Positions 16,038 through 24,234 of a stretch of DNA of 64,000 nucleotides are shown here, piece by piece. The position numbers and the translations under genes were made by a program. The notes under the pieces are model-generated. The model did no database searches, was not told the DNA's origin, and saw only the letters and a list, made by a program, of their open reading frames with translations. The stretch's first letter is position 1, and the number at the start of each line of letters is the position of its first letter. The DNA comes from Dysgonomonas mossii DSM 22836 (lineage in GTDB: Bacteria > Bacteroidota > Bacteroidia > Bacteroidales > Dysgonomonadaceae). Location of the stretch: positions 1 through 64,000 of the forward strand of contig NZ_GL892011.1 in the NCBI RefSeq assembly GCF_000213575.1, written 5' to 3'.

Positions 16038-18542
16038 CTATCCTCCGTACTCCTGCCGCTTGCTTTCTGCAATCTGTTTAATCGCCAGTTCCATATTTCC
16101 GTCCAGTTTTTCTGCAAGCTGCATCACTTCCATTTTCTCCGATTCTTCGGTTGTGTACGTGTAATATTCTTCCAGACTAACTTCTGTGGCATAAACAGCC
16201 GATTGTACACCACCCAGACCGAACCAGACTTCTTTGTACTTACGACTGGGCACATTGGACATATTGATAGAGAGTACCTGCGATTTTTCCTTTTCGGTCA
16301 ATCCGAGCAACGCCTGAATACTGTCAAATTTGTTCATGTATTTACGTTGGTCGAGCAAAATTTTACAGTCACTATTGTTGATAATTGACTCCTTTACGAT
16401 AGGCGAAGCGATAATATCGTCCACCTCTTGGGTTACCACAATCGCCTCGCCGAAGAACTTTCTCACAGTCTTAAAAAGGTACTTAATATACTCTGCCATA
16501 CCCTCTTTAGCGATTGCCTTCCATGCCTCTTCAATTAATATCATCTTACGGATACCCTGTAACCGGCGCATTTTGTTTATGAAAACTTCCATAATGATAA
16601 TCGTAACCACCGGAAACAGAATTTTGTGGTCTTTTATGGCATCTATTTCAAAGGCAATGAAACGTTTAGATAATAAATCCAGTTGCTTATCAGAGTTCAA
16701 TAGGAAGTCATATTCACCTCCACGATAATACGGCTCCAGTACGTTCAGGAAGTTCGCAATATCGAAGTCCTTTTCACGCACTTTCTTTTCTTCCAGTATC
16801 TTTTTATAGTCATCCCGGACAAATTCATAGAACGTGTTGAAAGATGGTTCCAGTTTTCGGTTGCCTTTCAGCTTTTCTATATACTGACTGACAGCATTGG
16901 ACAGGGCAACTTCCTCCGCCCGTGTCGGCGGCTCGTTATCCCTTTTCCACAGGGTAAGGATCAGCGTTTTTATACTCTCACGCTTTTCAATATCGAAGAC
17001 ATTATCGTCCGTATAAAAAGGATTAAACGCAATCGGGTTCTGTTCGGTATAGGTAAAATATACCCCGTCCTGACCTCCTGTACGGCGATTAATCAGGTTA
17101 CATAATCCCTGATAGGAATTACCCGTGTCCACTAACACGATGTGCGTACCCTGTTCGTAGTATTGGCGCACCATGTGATTGGTAAAAAAAGACTTTCCGC
17201 TTCCCGATGGCCCAAGAATGAATTTATTCCTATTCGTAATAATTCCTTTTTTCATGGGCAGGTCAGAAATATCTACATGGAGCGGTTTACCCGAAACCCT
17301 GTCCGCCATTTTGATACCGAACGGACTGGGTGAACTACGGTAGTTTGTTTCTTCCGTGAAAAAACACAAGGCAGGTTCGATGAACGTATAAAACGCTTCT
17401 TCAGCAGGAAAATCCCCTTCATTGCCGGGCATTCCTGCCCAGTATAAGGTAGCGGCATCCACCGTATTGTGGCGTGGCTTACACTCCATTAGAGCCAACT
17501 GGCTACCTACATCATTGCGGATATGTTTCAATTCTTCCACATCATCACTCCACGCTATCACGTTGAAATGCGCCCTGATTGAAGTCAGCCCGAAGCTATG
17601 CGCTTCGTTCAAATACTGGTCGATCCACTCCTTATTTATTTGGTTTCCACGACTGTACTTTGATAGCGACTGCATATTACGGGCACTCTTTTCAAACTTT
17701 CGCAGGTTTTCCGCACTGTCCTCAATAAATAAATACTGGTTATAGATATGGTCACATGAGAGAAGCAATCCTACCGGAGAAGCGAACGACAAACGGCAAT
17801 CGCTTCTATCGGTTGATAATTTTTCATACCGCATATCCGTACCGATACGTCCGGGCAGGTCTTCCGCATCCGAAAGCGTATGCAGACAAATATGTTTACT
17901 TCCTATCCGAAGCCCGTCCGCTCCCAGCTCCATATCTTGCAAGCAGGTGGTATCATCCAACGACAAGGCGAAATACTTTTCGATAAGCCCTGCCTTTTCA
18001 TCCGTTCCTGTAATTTCATCCGATGTGATACGGGTAAGCGCAATAAACCCGCTATCATTCATTATCCGTTCAAACTGCCCGACAGCTTCCAAGAACTTCA
18101 CACTCGTATCCTTATTGACTTCTTTGGGAATAATGTTTCCACGGCAAAGCGATGAGAAATTGCTCTGCATCCGCATCCGCTCTTTAGTCGTTTTAGTCAG
18201 GAACAGGAAACACGAGTGATTCAGGAACGGTCTTTCGTTGAAATGTTTTTCAAAGCTGCGGGATAAGAAACTCATATCGTCCTTATCCGTAGCAGGTTTA
18301 TACGTTTCACGCACAAACCAATCCTGCTTATGCACCACACAGTATTCAGGAAGGACTTTTACCGCTTTCGCCCAGGATGAATGTATTGCTTCATACTCCG
18401 CATTGGTTACGGTAAACAGTTCCGGCAGTTCCACATAATAGGCTACTGTAATATCTGCATCTTTAGAAATAATGCAATCGTGTTCGACAGCCAGCAGGGG
18501 GAACTTGTTTTCAATGGTAGATGCTTTCATTATATTACGCAT
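16038..18542 (-). CDS. traG: Conjugation ATPase TraG (VirB4-like)
   Basis: An 834-residue protein, the motor that drives channel assembly and transport at the inner membrane. Residues 1-400 are the family N-terminal domain (ENKFPLLAVEHDCIISKDADITVAYYVELPELF; SSPSPFGIKMADRVSGKPLHVD). Walker A GPSGSGKSF lies at about 445-453 with NHMVRQYYEQGTHIVLVDTGNSYQGL behind it, and Walker B MILIEEAW at about 668. The final part has FFGEAIVVTQEVDDIIASPIVKESIINNSDCKILLDQ. All nucleotide-binding residues are in place. The start overlaps the traF stop by 8 bp; the ATG four codons later (18530) is an alternative. Confidence 0.93.
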   Translation of the reverse strand: MRNIMKASTIENKFPLLAVEHDCIISKDADITVAYYVELPELFTVTNAEYEAIHSSWAKAVKVLPEYCVVHKQDWFVRETYKPATDKDDMSFLSRSFEKHFNERPFLNHSCFLFLTKTTKERMRMQSNFSSLCRGNIIPKEVNKDTSVKFLEAVGQFERIMNDSGFIALTRITSDEITGTDEKAGLIEKYFALSLDDTTCLQDMELGADGLRIGSKHICLHTLSDAEDLPGRIGTDMRYEKLSTDRSDCRLSFASPVGLLLSCDHIYNQYLFIEDSAENLRKFEKSARNMQSLSKYSRGNQINKEWIDQYLNEAHSFGLTSIRAHFNVIAWSDDVEELKHIRNDVGSQLALMECKPRHNTVDAATLYWAGMPGNEGDFPAEEAFYTFIEPALCFFTEETNYRSSPSPFGIKMADRVSGKPLHVDISDLPMKKGIITNRNKFILGPSGSGKSFFTNHMVRQYYEQGTHIVLVDTGNSYQGLCNLINRRTGGQDGVYFTYTEQNPIAFNPFYTDDNVFDIEKRESIKTLILTLWKRDNEPPTRAEEVALSNAVSQYIEKLKGNRKLEPSFNTFYEFVRDDYKKILEEKKVREKDFDIANFLNVLEPYYRGGEYDFLLNSDKQLDLLSKRFIAFEIDAIKDHKILFPVVTIIIMEVFINKMRRLQGIRKMILIEEAWKAIAKEGMAEYIKYLFKTVRKFFGEAIVVTQEVDDIIASPIVKESIINNSDCKILLDQRKYMNKFDSIQALLGLTEKEKSQVLSINMSNVPSRKYKEVWFGLGGVQSAVYATEVSLEEYYTYTTEESEKMEVMQLAEKLDGNMELAIKQIAESKRQEYGG

Positions 18543-18867
18543 ATCCTACCTCCTTTCTTTTCCGTTTGAACAGGCGGTGCGGAGTTTTCCTGTTTATCAG
18601 ATAGCGGGGATGCTGTTTTACAGCCATAACTTTCATTAAGCCATGCTCCCCGTACTTTTCATTCAGGTTAAAGGTCATCCATACCAATACCGATGCAGCG
18701 ATTACACCGAAGCCGATGCACACCCATTGATCCACCCCTGCCATATACATAATGACAAAGACAATGAATACGGAAAGCAAGCCTGCGGCAAATATGAAAA
18801 GGTATTGTGATTTTAAACCTTTGAACTCCACGCTTTTGCCTATTCCTTTGTTAATATTGAACTCCAT
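18535..18867 (-). CDS. traF: Conjugative transposon protein TraF (DUF4133, VirB3-like)
   Basis: A 110-residue membrane protein: EFKGLKSQYLFIFAAGLLSVFIVFVIMYMAG and QWVCIGFGVIAASVLVWMTFNLNEKYGEHGLMKVMA are two membrane helices followed by a basic tail. The family DUF4133 is the VirB3 equivalent and partners the VirB4-like TraG, whose gene it overlaps. Confidence 0.87.
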   Translation of the reverse strand: MEFNINKGIGKSVEFKGLKSQYLFIFAAGLLSVFIVFVIMYMAGVDQWVCIGFGVIAASVLVWMTFNLNEKYGEHGLMKVMAVKQHPRYLINRKTPHRLFKRKRKEVGYA

Positions 18868-18891
18868 AACTCTTTTTCTGTATGAAGTTGA

Positions 18892-19194
18892 TTAAAGGAA
18901 GAAGGAGCGTAGGATGGTAGCGGCAACGATAAGAAATATACATGCACCGAACCACGAAGCGGCGGTTTTCGACGTATCGGGATCACCGGAACTGAATTTT
19001 CCGTACACTTTTACGCCACCAATCAAGCCGACAACGGCTCCGATAGCGTATATCAACTTCGTGCCGGGGTCAAAATAACTTGTCACCATATTGGTGGCTT
19101 CCGTGATACCTCCAATCCCGTTGCCTTGAGCGAATGCACTTGAAACAGCAGCCAAGATAAAGGCTGCCGACATAAGAAATTTTTTCTTTGTCAT
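18892..19194 (-). CDS. traE: Conjugative transposon protein TraE (DUF4134, VirB2-like)
   Basis: A 100-residue protein with a signal peptide (FLMSAAFILAAVSSAFAQG) and two hydrophobic helices (LIYAIGAVVGLIGGVKVYGKFSSGDPDTSKTAASWFGACIFLIVAATILRSFFL). The layout is that of VirB2-type pilins or channel subunits. It is the first gene after a leader with a hairpin and a CCACTAAAAAATTC box, so a transcript could begin in front of it. Confidence 0.87.
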   Translation of the reverse strand: MTKKKFLMSAAFILAAVSSAFAQGNGIGGITEATNMVTSYFDPGTKLIYAIGAVVGLIGGVKVYGKFSSGDPDTSKTAASWFGACIFLIVAATILRSFFL

Positions 19195-19348
19195 AATGAG
19201 AAATTGTTAAAATGGTATCGGGGTGGATAATCCCGATACCGGGTTGATAAATCTTGTTACTACTGAATTTTTTAGTGGGGGCTATCTTCGTTAGCCGTAA
19301 TCTCGTTCTTTCATCTTTCTTTGTTTTACATTATTATTAATACTCGCA
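19195..19348 (-). promoter_or_regulatory. traE leader with hairpin and CCACTAAAAAATTC box
   Basis: The traD-traE gap contains the box on the minus strand at 19260-19278 and, nearer to traE, the hairpin GGTATCGGG/CCCGATACC (arms 19214-19222 and 19232-19240). A similar order (box, then GAGAAATTGTTAAA motif) recurs inverted behind topB at 35200-35240. It may be a regulated leader; no clear -7 box is visible. Confidence 0.45.
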
Positions 19349-20107
19349 TTAAGCGAAATCTCTGATATTAAAACTGTCTGGAGCCTTCTTTCCGCTTCCG
19401 GTAGTTCCGGCTTCCTTATCTTTCCGCTCATAGAAAGCCGAAAGGCTTTCAGCCATAAGGTCGGTAACGATTCGCTTCGCATCAGGTTTACCCGAAATCA
19501 CCTGTTCAAACATATCGGTCTGCCGCATCTCCAGTAAAGTATCGCCCGCCTTTTGCTTTTGCTCCGGCGTTGCTTCATTCGTCCGGTTCACCGTGCGAAC
19601 CGCATTTCCCAGATCATCGAACTGAACGCCTGATGCAAGTATGGCTTGTGCCGTGCCTTCCACTTCTTCCGTTTCTTCTTCCTCATCCTCCGGCTCATCT
19701 TCGTTTACTTCCGTCACTTCATATTCGAGCGGATAATCTATATCCATCGGCTCGTTATCTTCATCCGGTGGAGTATCGGAAAACGCTTCGTCCAATTCCT
19801 CCTGCGGCACCTCTGCCGATGGCTTTACCTCGTTAGCCGAAGCAAATATATTGGGATTTTCTGCCTGATTATCAGATTTTAGCGAGGTGGCAGTGAGTGG
19901 CTCCGATTTGGCAGCGAGTGGCGTTGATGCGCTTAAATCAAATCTGCTTTTTCCGACAATATTTTCCTTCAAACGACCCGTTTCCTGAATGGAACTACCC
20001 TGACCGACGATGTTCTTTTTTCGCCTTTTCCCTGCTCTTGCCCATAGGAAGTAGATTCCGACAAAAAGGGCATACAACACAATTACAGTTATAAATATCT
20101 TTTCCAT
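19349..20107 (-). CDS. traD: Conjugative transposon protein TraD (DUF4122-like)
   Basis: A 252-residue protein with one N-terminal membrane helix (FITVIVLYALFVGIYFLWARAG), the conserved KENIVGKSRFDLSAS, a strongly acidic middle (about 110-150, DEDNEPMDIDYPLEYEVTEVNEDEPEDEEEETEEVE) and a C-terminal helical domain (ASGVQFDDLGNAVRT, DTLLEMRQTDMFEQVISG, MAESLSAFYERKDKEAG). Position before traE and the VGKSRF motif fit TraD. Residues about 60-75 (STPLAAKSEPLTATSL) are encoded by a copy of the 45-bp dispersed repeat of this element, an unusual case of a repeat being part of a reading frame. Confidence 0.75.
   Translation of the reverse strand: MEKIFITVIVLYALFVGIYFLWARAGKRRKKNIVGQGSSIQETGRLKENIVGKSRFDLSASTPLAAKSEPLTATSLKSDNQAENPNIFASANEVKPSAEVPQEELDEAFSDTPPDEDNEPMDIDYPLEYEVTEVNEDEPEDEEEETEEVEGTAQAILASGVQFDDLGNAVRTVNRTNEATPEQKQKAGDTLLEMRQTDMFEQVISGKPDAKRIVTDLMAESLSAFYERKDKEAGTTGSGKKAPDSFNIRDFA
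19883..19930. repeat. Dispersed repeat copy A, inside traD
   Basis: GGTGGCAGTGAGTGGC, then TCCGATTTGGCAG, then CGAGTGGCGTTGATGC. It differs from copy B (22101-22147) at only about three or four of 47 bases and stays in frame with traD. Confidence 0.75.
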
Positions 20108-20109
20108 CC

Positions 20110-20565
20110 TTACTTTTTGGGGTTTAGGTAATCATCATTGTTATTTTTCTTATACTGTTCTGAAATCTCATCCTGAAAAGTTTCAAAATGATGCTTCAAT
20201 ACATTATCTATATAGCTGAATATGGTAACTTCATTTTTACCTATAACCCCTACAATCTTTGAAATCCGGTTATGGTATTCCTTACGGATACTGACTAATT
20301 TTCCTTTTCTTGTGGGGATACCGACATTAACAAGAAACTGTTTTTTATAGCCGGGTATCACAGGCGGTTCGGGTATCGTTTCTTCACCCGGAACGACTAT
20401 CATTTCTATTTCGGGAGCCGCTTTTTCTTCGTAGTCTTTCTGCATACGTTTCTTATAGCGCATAACTTTTGGCAGAATAATTATCGCCAGTATCACCAAA
20501 CCGCAGAGGACAATTCCTATCATTGCCTTATCTCCGCTATCTATTAAAAATGGACTTGTTATCAT
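20110..20565 (-). CDS. traC: DUF3408 family protein (TraC)
   Basis: A 151-residue protein with an N-terminal membrane helix (AMIGIVLCGLVILAIIILPKVMR) and a C-terminal DUF3408 domain at about 75-150: FLVNVGIPTRKGKLVSIRKEYHNRISKIVGVIGKNEVTIFSYIDNVLKHHFE. The domain resembles a ribbon-helix-helix DNA-binding fold. Its domain is a clear paralogue of that of TraB, encoded directly upstream; the membrane anchor is specific to this copy. It may tether DNA or ParA-like TraA at the membrane. Confidence 0.78.
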   Translation of the reverse strand: MITSPFLIDSGDKAMIGIVLCGLVILAIIILPKVMRYKKRMQKDYEEKAAPEIEMIVVPGEETIPEPPVIPGYKKQFLVNVGIPTRKGKLVSIRKEYHNRISKIVGVIGKNEVTIFSYIDNVLKHHFETFQDEISEQYKKNNNDDYLNPKK

Positions 20566-20583
20566 AATTTGATTGTTTTATTG

Positions 20584-21045
20584 TTAGAAAATTCCTTCGT
20601 TATTTTTATTGTACAATTCCGTTATCTCATCCTGATAAGCGGCAAAATGTTGGGACAGTACATTATCTATATAGCTGAATAAAGACACCTGATTTTTACC
20701 GATGACCTGAACGATCTTCATAATCTTTTCGTGGTGGTCTTTGCGTATGTAAACAGATTTTCCGGTGCGTGCCGTGATACCTACCTCCTGAATAAACAGG
20801 CTTTCATAATCAGGTGATTTACTGCGTTTCCGTTTAGTTTCCTCACGAGGAGATTCTTCCTGAACAACTTCCGTTTTTTCAGGTTCTCCGCTTTCTGCAT
20901 CCTGTTCCTGTTTCTTTTCGTGTTCAGGAACCAATGCTTTGGGTATGGAACTCGGATTATTCCGCCGTTCCTTATTCTTGAATGAGGATATGACAAAACT
21001 GGCATCAATCTCATTCAGGTTTACTTCTTCTTTCTTTTTTGCCAT
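20584..21045 (-). CDS. traB: DUF3408 family protein (TraB)
   Basis: A 153-residue soluble protein. The N-terminal half is charged (EKKQEQDAESGEPEKTEVVQEE); the C-terminal half is DUF3408: FIQEVGITARTGKSVYIRKDHHEKIMKIVQVIGKNQVSLFSYIDNVLSQHFAAYQDEITELYNK. The gene begins 6 bp behind traA (ParA type), an arrangement like parA with a small DNA-binding partner. TraB may thus be the centromere-binding partner of TraA; this is inference. Confidence 0.8.
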   Translation of the reverse strand: MAKKKEEVNLNEIDASFVISSFKNKERRNNPSSIPKALVPEHEKKQEQDAESGEPEKTEVVQEESPREETKRKRSKSPDYESLFIQEVGITARTGKSVYIRKDHHEKIMKIVQVIGKNQVSLFSYIDNVLSQHFAAYQDEITELYNKNNEGIF

Positions 21046-21051
21046 AACCTG

Positions 21052-21804
21052 TTATTTTAAAGTTTCCAACATTTCATCTATCAGGGCATCGAGGTTGCTG
21101 CCCCTTACCAATGCTCTATCCGCAGGGAACAATGTAGAGCGGAACAGGGCTTTATGGTTTACCGACTGCTCCCGGCGGAACCGCTTACTATCGGGCAGGA
21201 ATGTTTTGAAAAGCGGGAACCCCAGTTTATCAATCACATCCTCATACACTTCGTAGAGTTCGGTTTTCTCCCGTCCATCTACGAGATTCCAAAGTAGGTA
21301 CAGCCCCTTGATTTTGGCTTTGCCGGGCGTAATCAGGGCATCATTGACCGTAATCACATATTGCAGGGTGCTTTCCAGTACCAATCTGTCAGCACTGATC
21401 GGAGCAATAATGTAATCCATGAGAGAAAGTGTATGTACAACCGCCGGATTGTTGATGGTTCCGGGCAGGTCGAAGAACACAAAGTCGGGTTTCAATACTT
21501 CAATTACATCCTGTGCATCTTCCATTGCGTTTTCAGGGCTACTTTCGATAACTTCATAAGCCTTTTTCCCTAAAGAAGAAAACTGCTCGTAAGCCATGAG
21601 CTTGTAATGGTCATCATCCATCGACATTTGCAAATCACGCTCACGCATTTCCGCAATCGAGTGTTGCGGAAAGTCACAATCAATCACGGCTATGTTGTAG
21701 CCACGCACATAGTGCAGGTAGGAAGCTACCAACACCGTAAGAGTTGTTTTTCCGGCTCCCCCCTTTTGGGTGCTGAAAGCCACGTTCAAAGTTTTCTTTT
21801 CCAT
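21052..21804 (-). CDS. traA: ParA-type ATPase TraA
   Basis: A 250-residue protein when started at MEKKTLNVAFSTQKGGAGKTT, with the deviant Walker A box KGGAGKTT at about 11-18, CDFPQHS at about 43, and FVFFDLPGT at about 110 (Walker B). These are hallmarks of ParA/MinD/Soj ATPases. An in-frame extension to 21858 would need a TTG start and adds residues unlike the family. TraA opens the leftward tra operon. Its leader carries 26 octanucleotide repeats that might be a binding site for the partner protein. Confidence 0.9.
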   Translation of the reverse strand: MEKKTLNVAFSTQKGGAGKTTLTVLVASYLHYVRGYNIAVIDCDFPQHSIAEMRERDLQMSMDDDHYKLMAYEQFSSLGKKAYEVIESSPENAMEDAQDVIEVLKPDFVFFDLPGTINNPAVVHTLSLMDYIIAPISADRLVLESTLQYVITVNDALITPGKAKIKGLYLLWNLVDGREKTELYEVYEDVIDKLGFPLFKTFLPDSKRFRREQSVNHKALFRSTLFPADRALVRGSNLDALIDEMLETLK

Positions 21805-21845
21805 TGTCTGAAATTTTAAATTATTACACATCGTTTGTATCTCTG

Positions 21846-22053
21846 TCCGGCTGAACAACCGTCTGGCTGTTCAGCCATACGTTTGACCGTTGAGCCGTTT
21901 GGCTGTTTGTCCGTCCGGCTGTTTAGCCGTTTAGCCAGTCATTTATTTAGTCAGCTATTTGTTTAGCTATTCATCCGGCTATATCTCCATATAGCCGATT
22001 GTATGTTTTTATATCCGTACAGCTATCCGGCTGTCTGTTCATACAGTCATTTT
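21846..22053. repeat. Degenerate 8-bp tandem repeat, 26 units, in the traA leader
   Basis: The 208 bp can be cut into 26 octamers such as GCCGTTTG, GCTGTTTG, GCTGTTTA, GCCGTTTA, GTCAGCTA, TTTGTTTA, GCTATTCA and TCCGGCTA, with fixed period and drifting sequence. It begins 42 bp before the traA ATG. No protein frame explains it because all frames hold stops. It could be an iteron-like site or a parS-like centromere. Confidence 0.75.
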
Positions 22054-22100
22054 CTCTGCAAATAAAAACCTATTTATTAGCAGAATCATCACTTTTTTAC

Positions 22101-22147
22101 GAGGTGGCAGTGAGTGGCGTCGATTTGGCAGCGAGTGGCGTCGATGC
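22101..22147. repeat. Dispersed repeat copy B, between the traA repeat array and oriT
   Basis: GAGGTGGCAGTGAGTGGC, then GTCGATTTGGCAG, then CGAGTGGCGTCGATG. Nearly identical to the copy inside traD. Within the copy the half GGCAGYGAGTGGCGTCGATK occurs twice. Confidence 0.75.
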
Positions 22148-22295
22148 TTGTAATACAGTGCGTTACTTTAGCCTGTAACTTTGCTGCATGAAATGTCGTG
22201 AGATATCCGACCGTCATTTTCGCTCGTTACCTCGCATTCATATTTGTCCCTGTTCAGGACAGATTTTATTTGCGACATGGCAAATAGCAAGCTGT

Positions 22296-22400
22296 ATTTT
22301 TTGCTGCACGGAAACCGTTTTGCTGCAAAAAATGCTTGCCCCTCCGGGGGGCGCAACCTCCGAAGTCGGTTGCTTAGATTGAATCATTCGGGCGATGATT
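22296..22400. other. Probable origin of transfer (oriT)
   Basis: The DNA before mobA holds two direct repeats TTTTGCTGCA (22299-22308 and 22318-22327), the GC-rich CCCCTCCGGGG block (22339-22349) preceded by GCTTG, and two inverted repeats: GCAACC/GGTTGC (22353-22358, 22368-22373) and AATCAT/ATGATT (22382-22387, 22395-22400). In Bacteroidetes elements oriT lies just upstream of the mob genes and shows such clustered short repeats. The nick position cannot be read with certainty. Confidence 0.6.
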
Positions 22401-22435
22401 GTAAAGACGGCAAGGGTGCCTAACGACGGATTGTA

Positions 22436-22454
22436 CCACTAAAAAATCCGACGT
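22436..22454 (+). repeat. CCACTAAAAAATCC box directly before mobA
   Basis: CCACTAAAAAATCCGACGT ends at the mobA ATG (22455). The first 14 bases match the boxes before topB, DUF1896, traN and traE. Confidence 0.6.
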
Positions 22455-22892
22455 ATGAATGAAAATGCAAAGAATCTCCCCAAAAGGGGAAAAGGGGGTA
22501 GAAACCCCAAGACTGATCCGGCGAATTACCGTTATTCGGTAAACTTCACCGCAGTAGAACATGCCCGGTTCCTCACCATGTTTGAGCAATCAGGGCTGCA
22601 ATCGAAGGCTCGTTTTATCGCTGCCCGTGTATTCGGGGATGAGTTTCGTGTGGTAAAAATCGACCGTTCCGCTATGGAATATGTTACCAAACTCACTTCT
22701 TTTTATGCACAATTCCGCTCCGTTGGAACGAATTACAACCAAGTTGTAAAGGAATTGCACAGCAATTTTTCAGAGAAAAAAGCACTCGCTTTGCTCTATA
22801 AATTGGAAAAGGCTACCGTAGAATTAGCAGAAACAGGTAAGAAAATTCTGGAATTATCGGAAGAATTTAAGGAACAATGGTCGCAAAAATAA
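22455..22892 (+). CDS. mobA: Mobilization accessory protein MobA (relaxosome, MobC/BfmC-like)
   Basis: A 145-residue protein. After a basic start (KNLPKRGKGGRNPKTDPANYRYSVNFT) come a ribbon-helix-helix-like region (AVEHARFLTMFEQSGLQSKARFIAARVFG) and a C-terminal helical part with FYAQFRSVGTNYNQVVKEL, the signature of the MobC relaxosome family. It should bind oriT and help the relaxase nick. It overlaps the relaxase gene by 16 bp. Confidence 0.87.
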   Translation: MNENAKNLPKRGKGGRNPKTDPANYRYSVNFTAVEHARFLTMFEQSGLQSKARFIAARVFGDEFRVVKIDRSAMEYVTKLTSFYAQFRSVGTNYNQVVKELHSNFSEKKALALLYKLEKATVELAETGKKILELSEEFKEQWSQK

Positions 22893-24136
22893 ATATCGGT
22901 AGCAACCTGTATGGTTCGTTGGCATACAATCAGGAGAAAGTGGACGAGGGTTTGGGGAAGATTCTGGGAAGTAATCTTGTGTTTGAACCTACTGACGGAC
23001 AATTCAATGTTTCGGAATGTATGAACGATTTTATGCAGTTTGTCCCGGCTCACTTCCGTACCGAAAAACCAGTTTTCCATGTATCAATAAACCCGCATCC
23101 TGATGACCGCCTGACAGACGACCAACTGGCGGACATCGGACGGGAATACATGGAGAAATTGGGATATGGCAATCAGCCTTACCTTATTTTTAAGCATGAG
23201 GACATCGGGCGGGAGCATATACATATTGTTTCGCTCCGGGTGGATAGTGAGGGAAAGAAAATCGACGGTTACAAAGAGCACGAGCGCAGCAAAGCCATAA
23301 CTGAAGATTTGGAACGCAAATATAACCTGCATCCGGCGGAGGGACAAAAACGTTCCGAAGGGTGGGAACTTATACCTGTCGATGCTTCAAAGGGCGATTT
23401 TAAAAAACAGATTGCATCCGTTATCAAACCGTTGGCTTCGATGTACCACTTTCAGAGTATGGGAGAATATAAAGCTGTCCTTTCCATCTATAATATAAAT
23501 GTAGAGGAACTGAAAGGCGAGGCAAAAGGTAAACCGTATCGGGGATTGCTTTATTCCGCATTGGATAGTGAGGGCAACAAAGTCGGCAATCCGTTAAAAT
23601 CTTCCATATTCGGGAAGTCGGTCGGCTATGACGGGCTTGAAAAGCGTATGGAGAAATCTGCCGAACGTATTAAAATTAAAAACCTGAAAGCACATACGCT
23701 GAAAGCGGTATCGGAAGCCAAGCAGGGCAGCCAAAGTGAGAGCGAGTTCCGAGCGAAGCTAAGGCAGCAGGATATTGATGTTCTGTTCAGACGAAATGAT
23801 GACGGACGGATATATGGTGCTACATTTATAGACCATACTACACGTACTATCCTGAACGGTTCACGACTGGGTAAGGAATATTCCGCTAATGTTTTCAATG
23901 ACCTGTATGGCGGAAAACATGAACAGGTACAAGAGCCAGTCAAAGACACCCGTCTTTCTGATGTTTACAATAATATTCAGCCAGGCACACACCATGATAA
24001 CAGTTACACTTCGGATAGTGTAACCGGTGGGCTTTTCTCAATCCTTAATCCGGAACCGGAGAACCATCCTAAAGAAGAAATGCCATTACCACGCCGAAAG
24101 AAAAAGAAGAAACGCAGGTATGGGAGGCAGATGTAA
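22877..24136 (+). CDS. mobB: Relaxase MobB (MOBP-type mobilization nuclease)
   Basis: A 419-residue protein. Residues 1-160 are the relaxase domain: VFHVSINPHPDDRLTD, EYMEKLGYGNQPYLIFKHEDIGREHIHIVSLRVDSEGKKI, where HIHIVSLRV is the metal-binding His motif III. The catalytic Tyr is probably among the N-terminal Tyr residues (SLAYNQEKV). The C-terminal part is helical and ends in a basic run KKKKRR. It nicks oriT and stays attached to the 5' end that enters the recipient. A diverged copy of its last 60-70 bp reappears at 26073-26155, beyond the first cargo gene. Confidence 0.92.
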   Translation: MVAKINIGSNLYGSLAYNQEKVDEGLGKILGSNLVFEPTDGQFNVSECMNDFMQFVPAHFRTEKPVFHVSINPHPDDRLTDDQLADIGREYMEKLGYGNQPYLIFKHEDIGREHIHIVSLRVDSEGKKIDGYKEHERSKAITEDLERKYNLHPAEGQKRSEGWELIPVDASKGDFKKQIASVIKPLASMYHFQSMGEYKAVLSIYNINVEELKGEAKGKPYRGLLYSALDSEGNKVGNPLKSSIFGKSVGYDGLEKRMEKSAERIKIKNLKAHTLKAVSEAKQGSQSESEFRAKLRQQDIDVLFRRNDDGRIYGATFIDHTTRTILNGSRLGKEYSANVFNDLYGGKHEQVQEPVKDTRLSDVYNNIQPGTHHDNSYTSDSVTGGLFSILNPEPENHPKEEMPLPRRKKKKKRRYGRQM

Positions 24137-24197
24137 AGTAAGTATAACAATATGATTTTAAAATGATTGATAAAAGTTCTCATTGCGATATATTTCT

Positions 24198-24205
24198 TAT
24201 ATTTG
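24198..24205 (+). promoter_or_regulatory. -7 box inside the long frame of the membrane-protein cargo
   Basis: TATATTTG fits TAnnTTTG. A transcript from here begins after the first possible ATG (24163) and so favours the ATG at 24235 as the true start. Confidence 0.5.
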
Positions 24206-24234
24206 CGAACGTACAGTTTTATAAAACTCATTCA

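Noticed and set aside
21805-21858. N-terminal extension of traA
   Set aside because: It would need a TTG start in repeat-derived DNA; the ParA family begins with the MEKKTLNVAFS stretch.
21846-22053. CRISPR array reading of the traA leader repeats
   Set aside because: The period is only 8 bp, there are no unique spacers and no cas genes in the window.
24163-24234. Upstream start of the membrane-protein cargo gene
   Set aside because: A -7 box lies inside this part, so the usual transcript would not contain the first ATG; kept only as an alternative.
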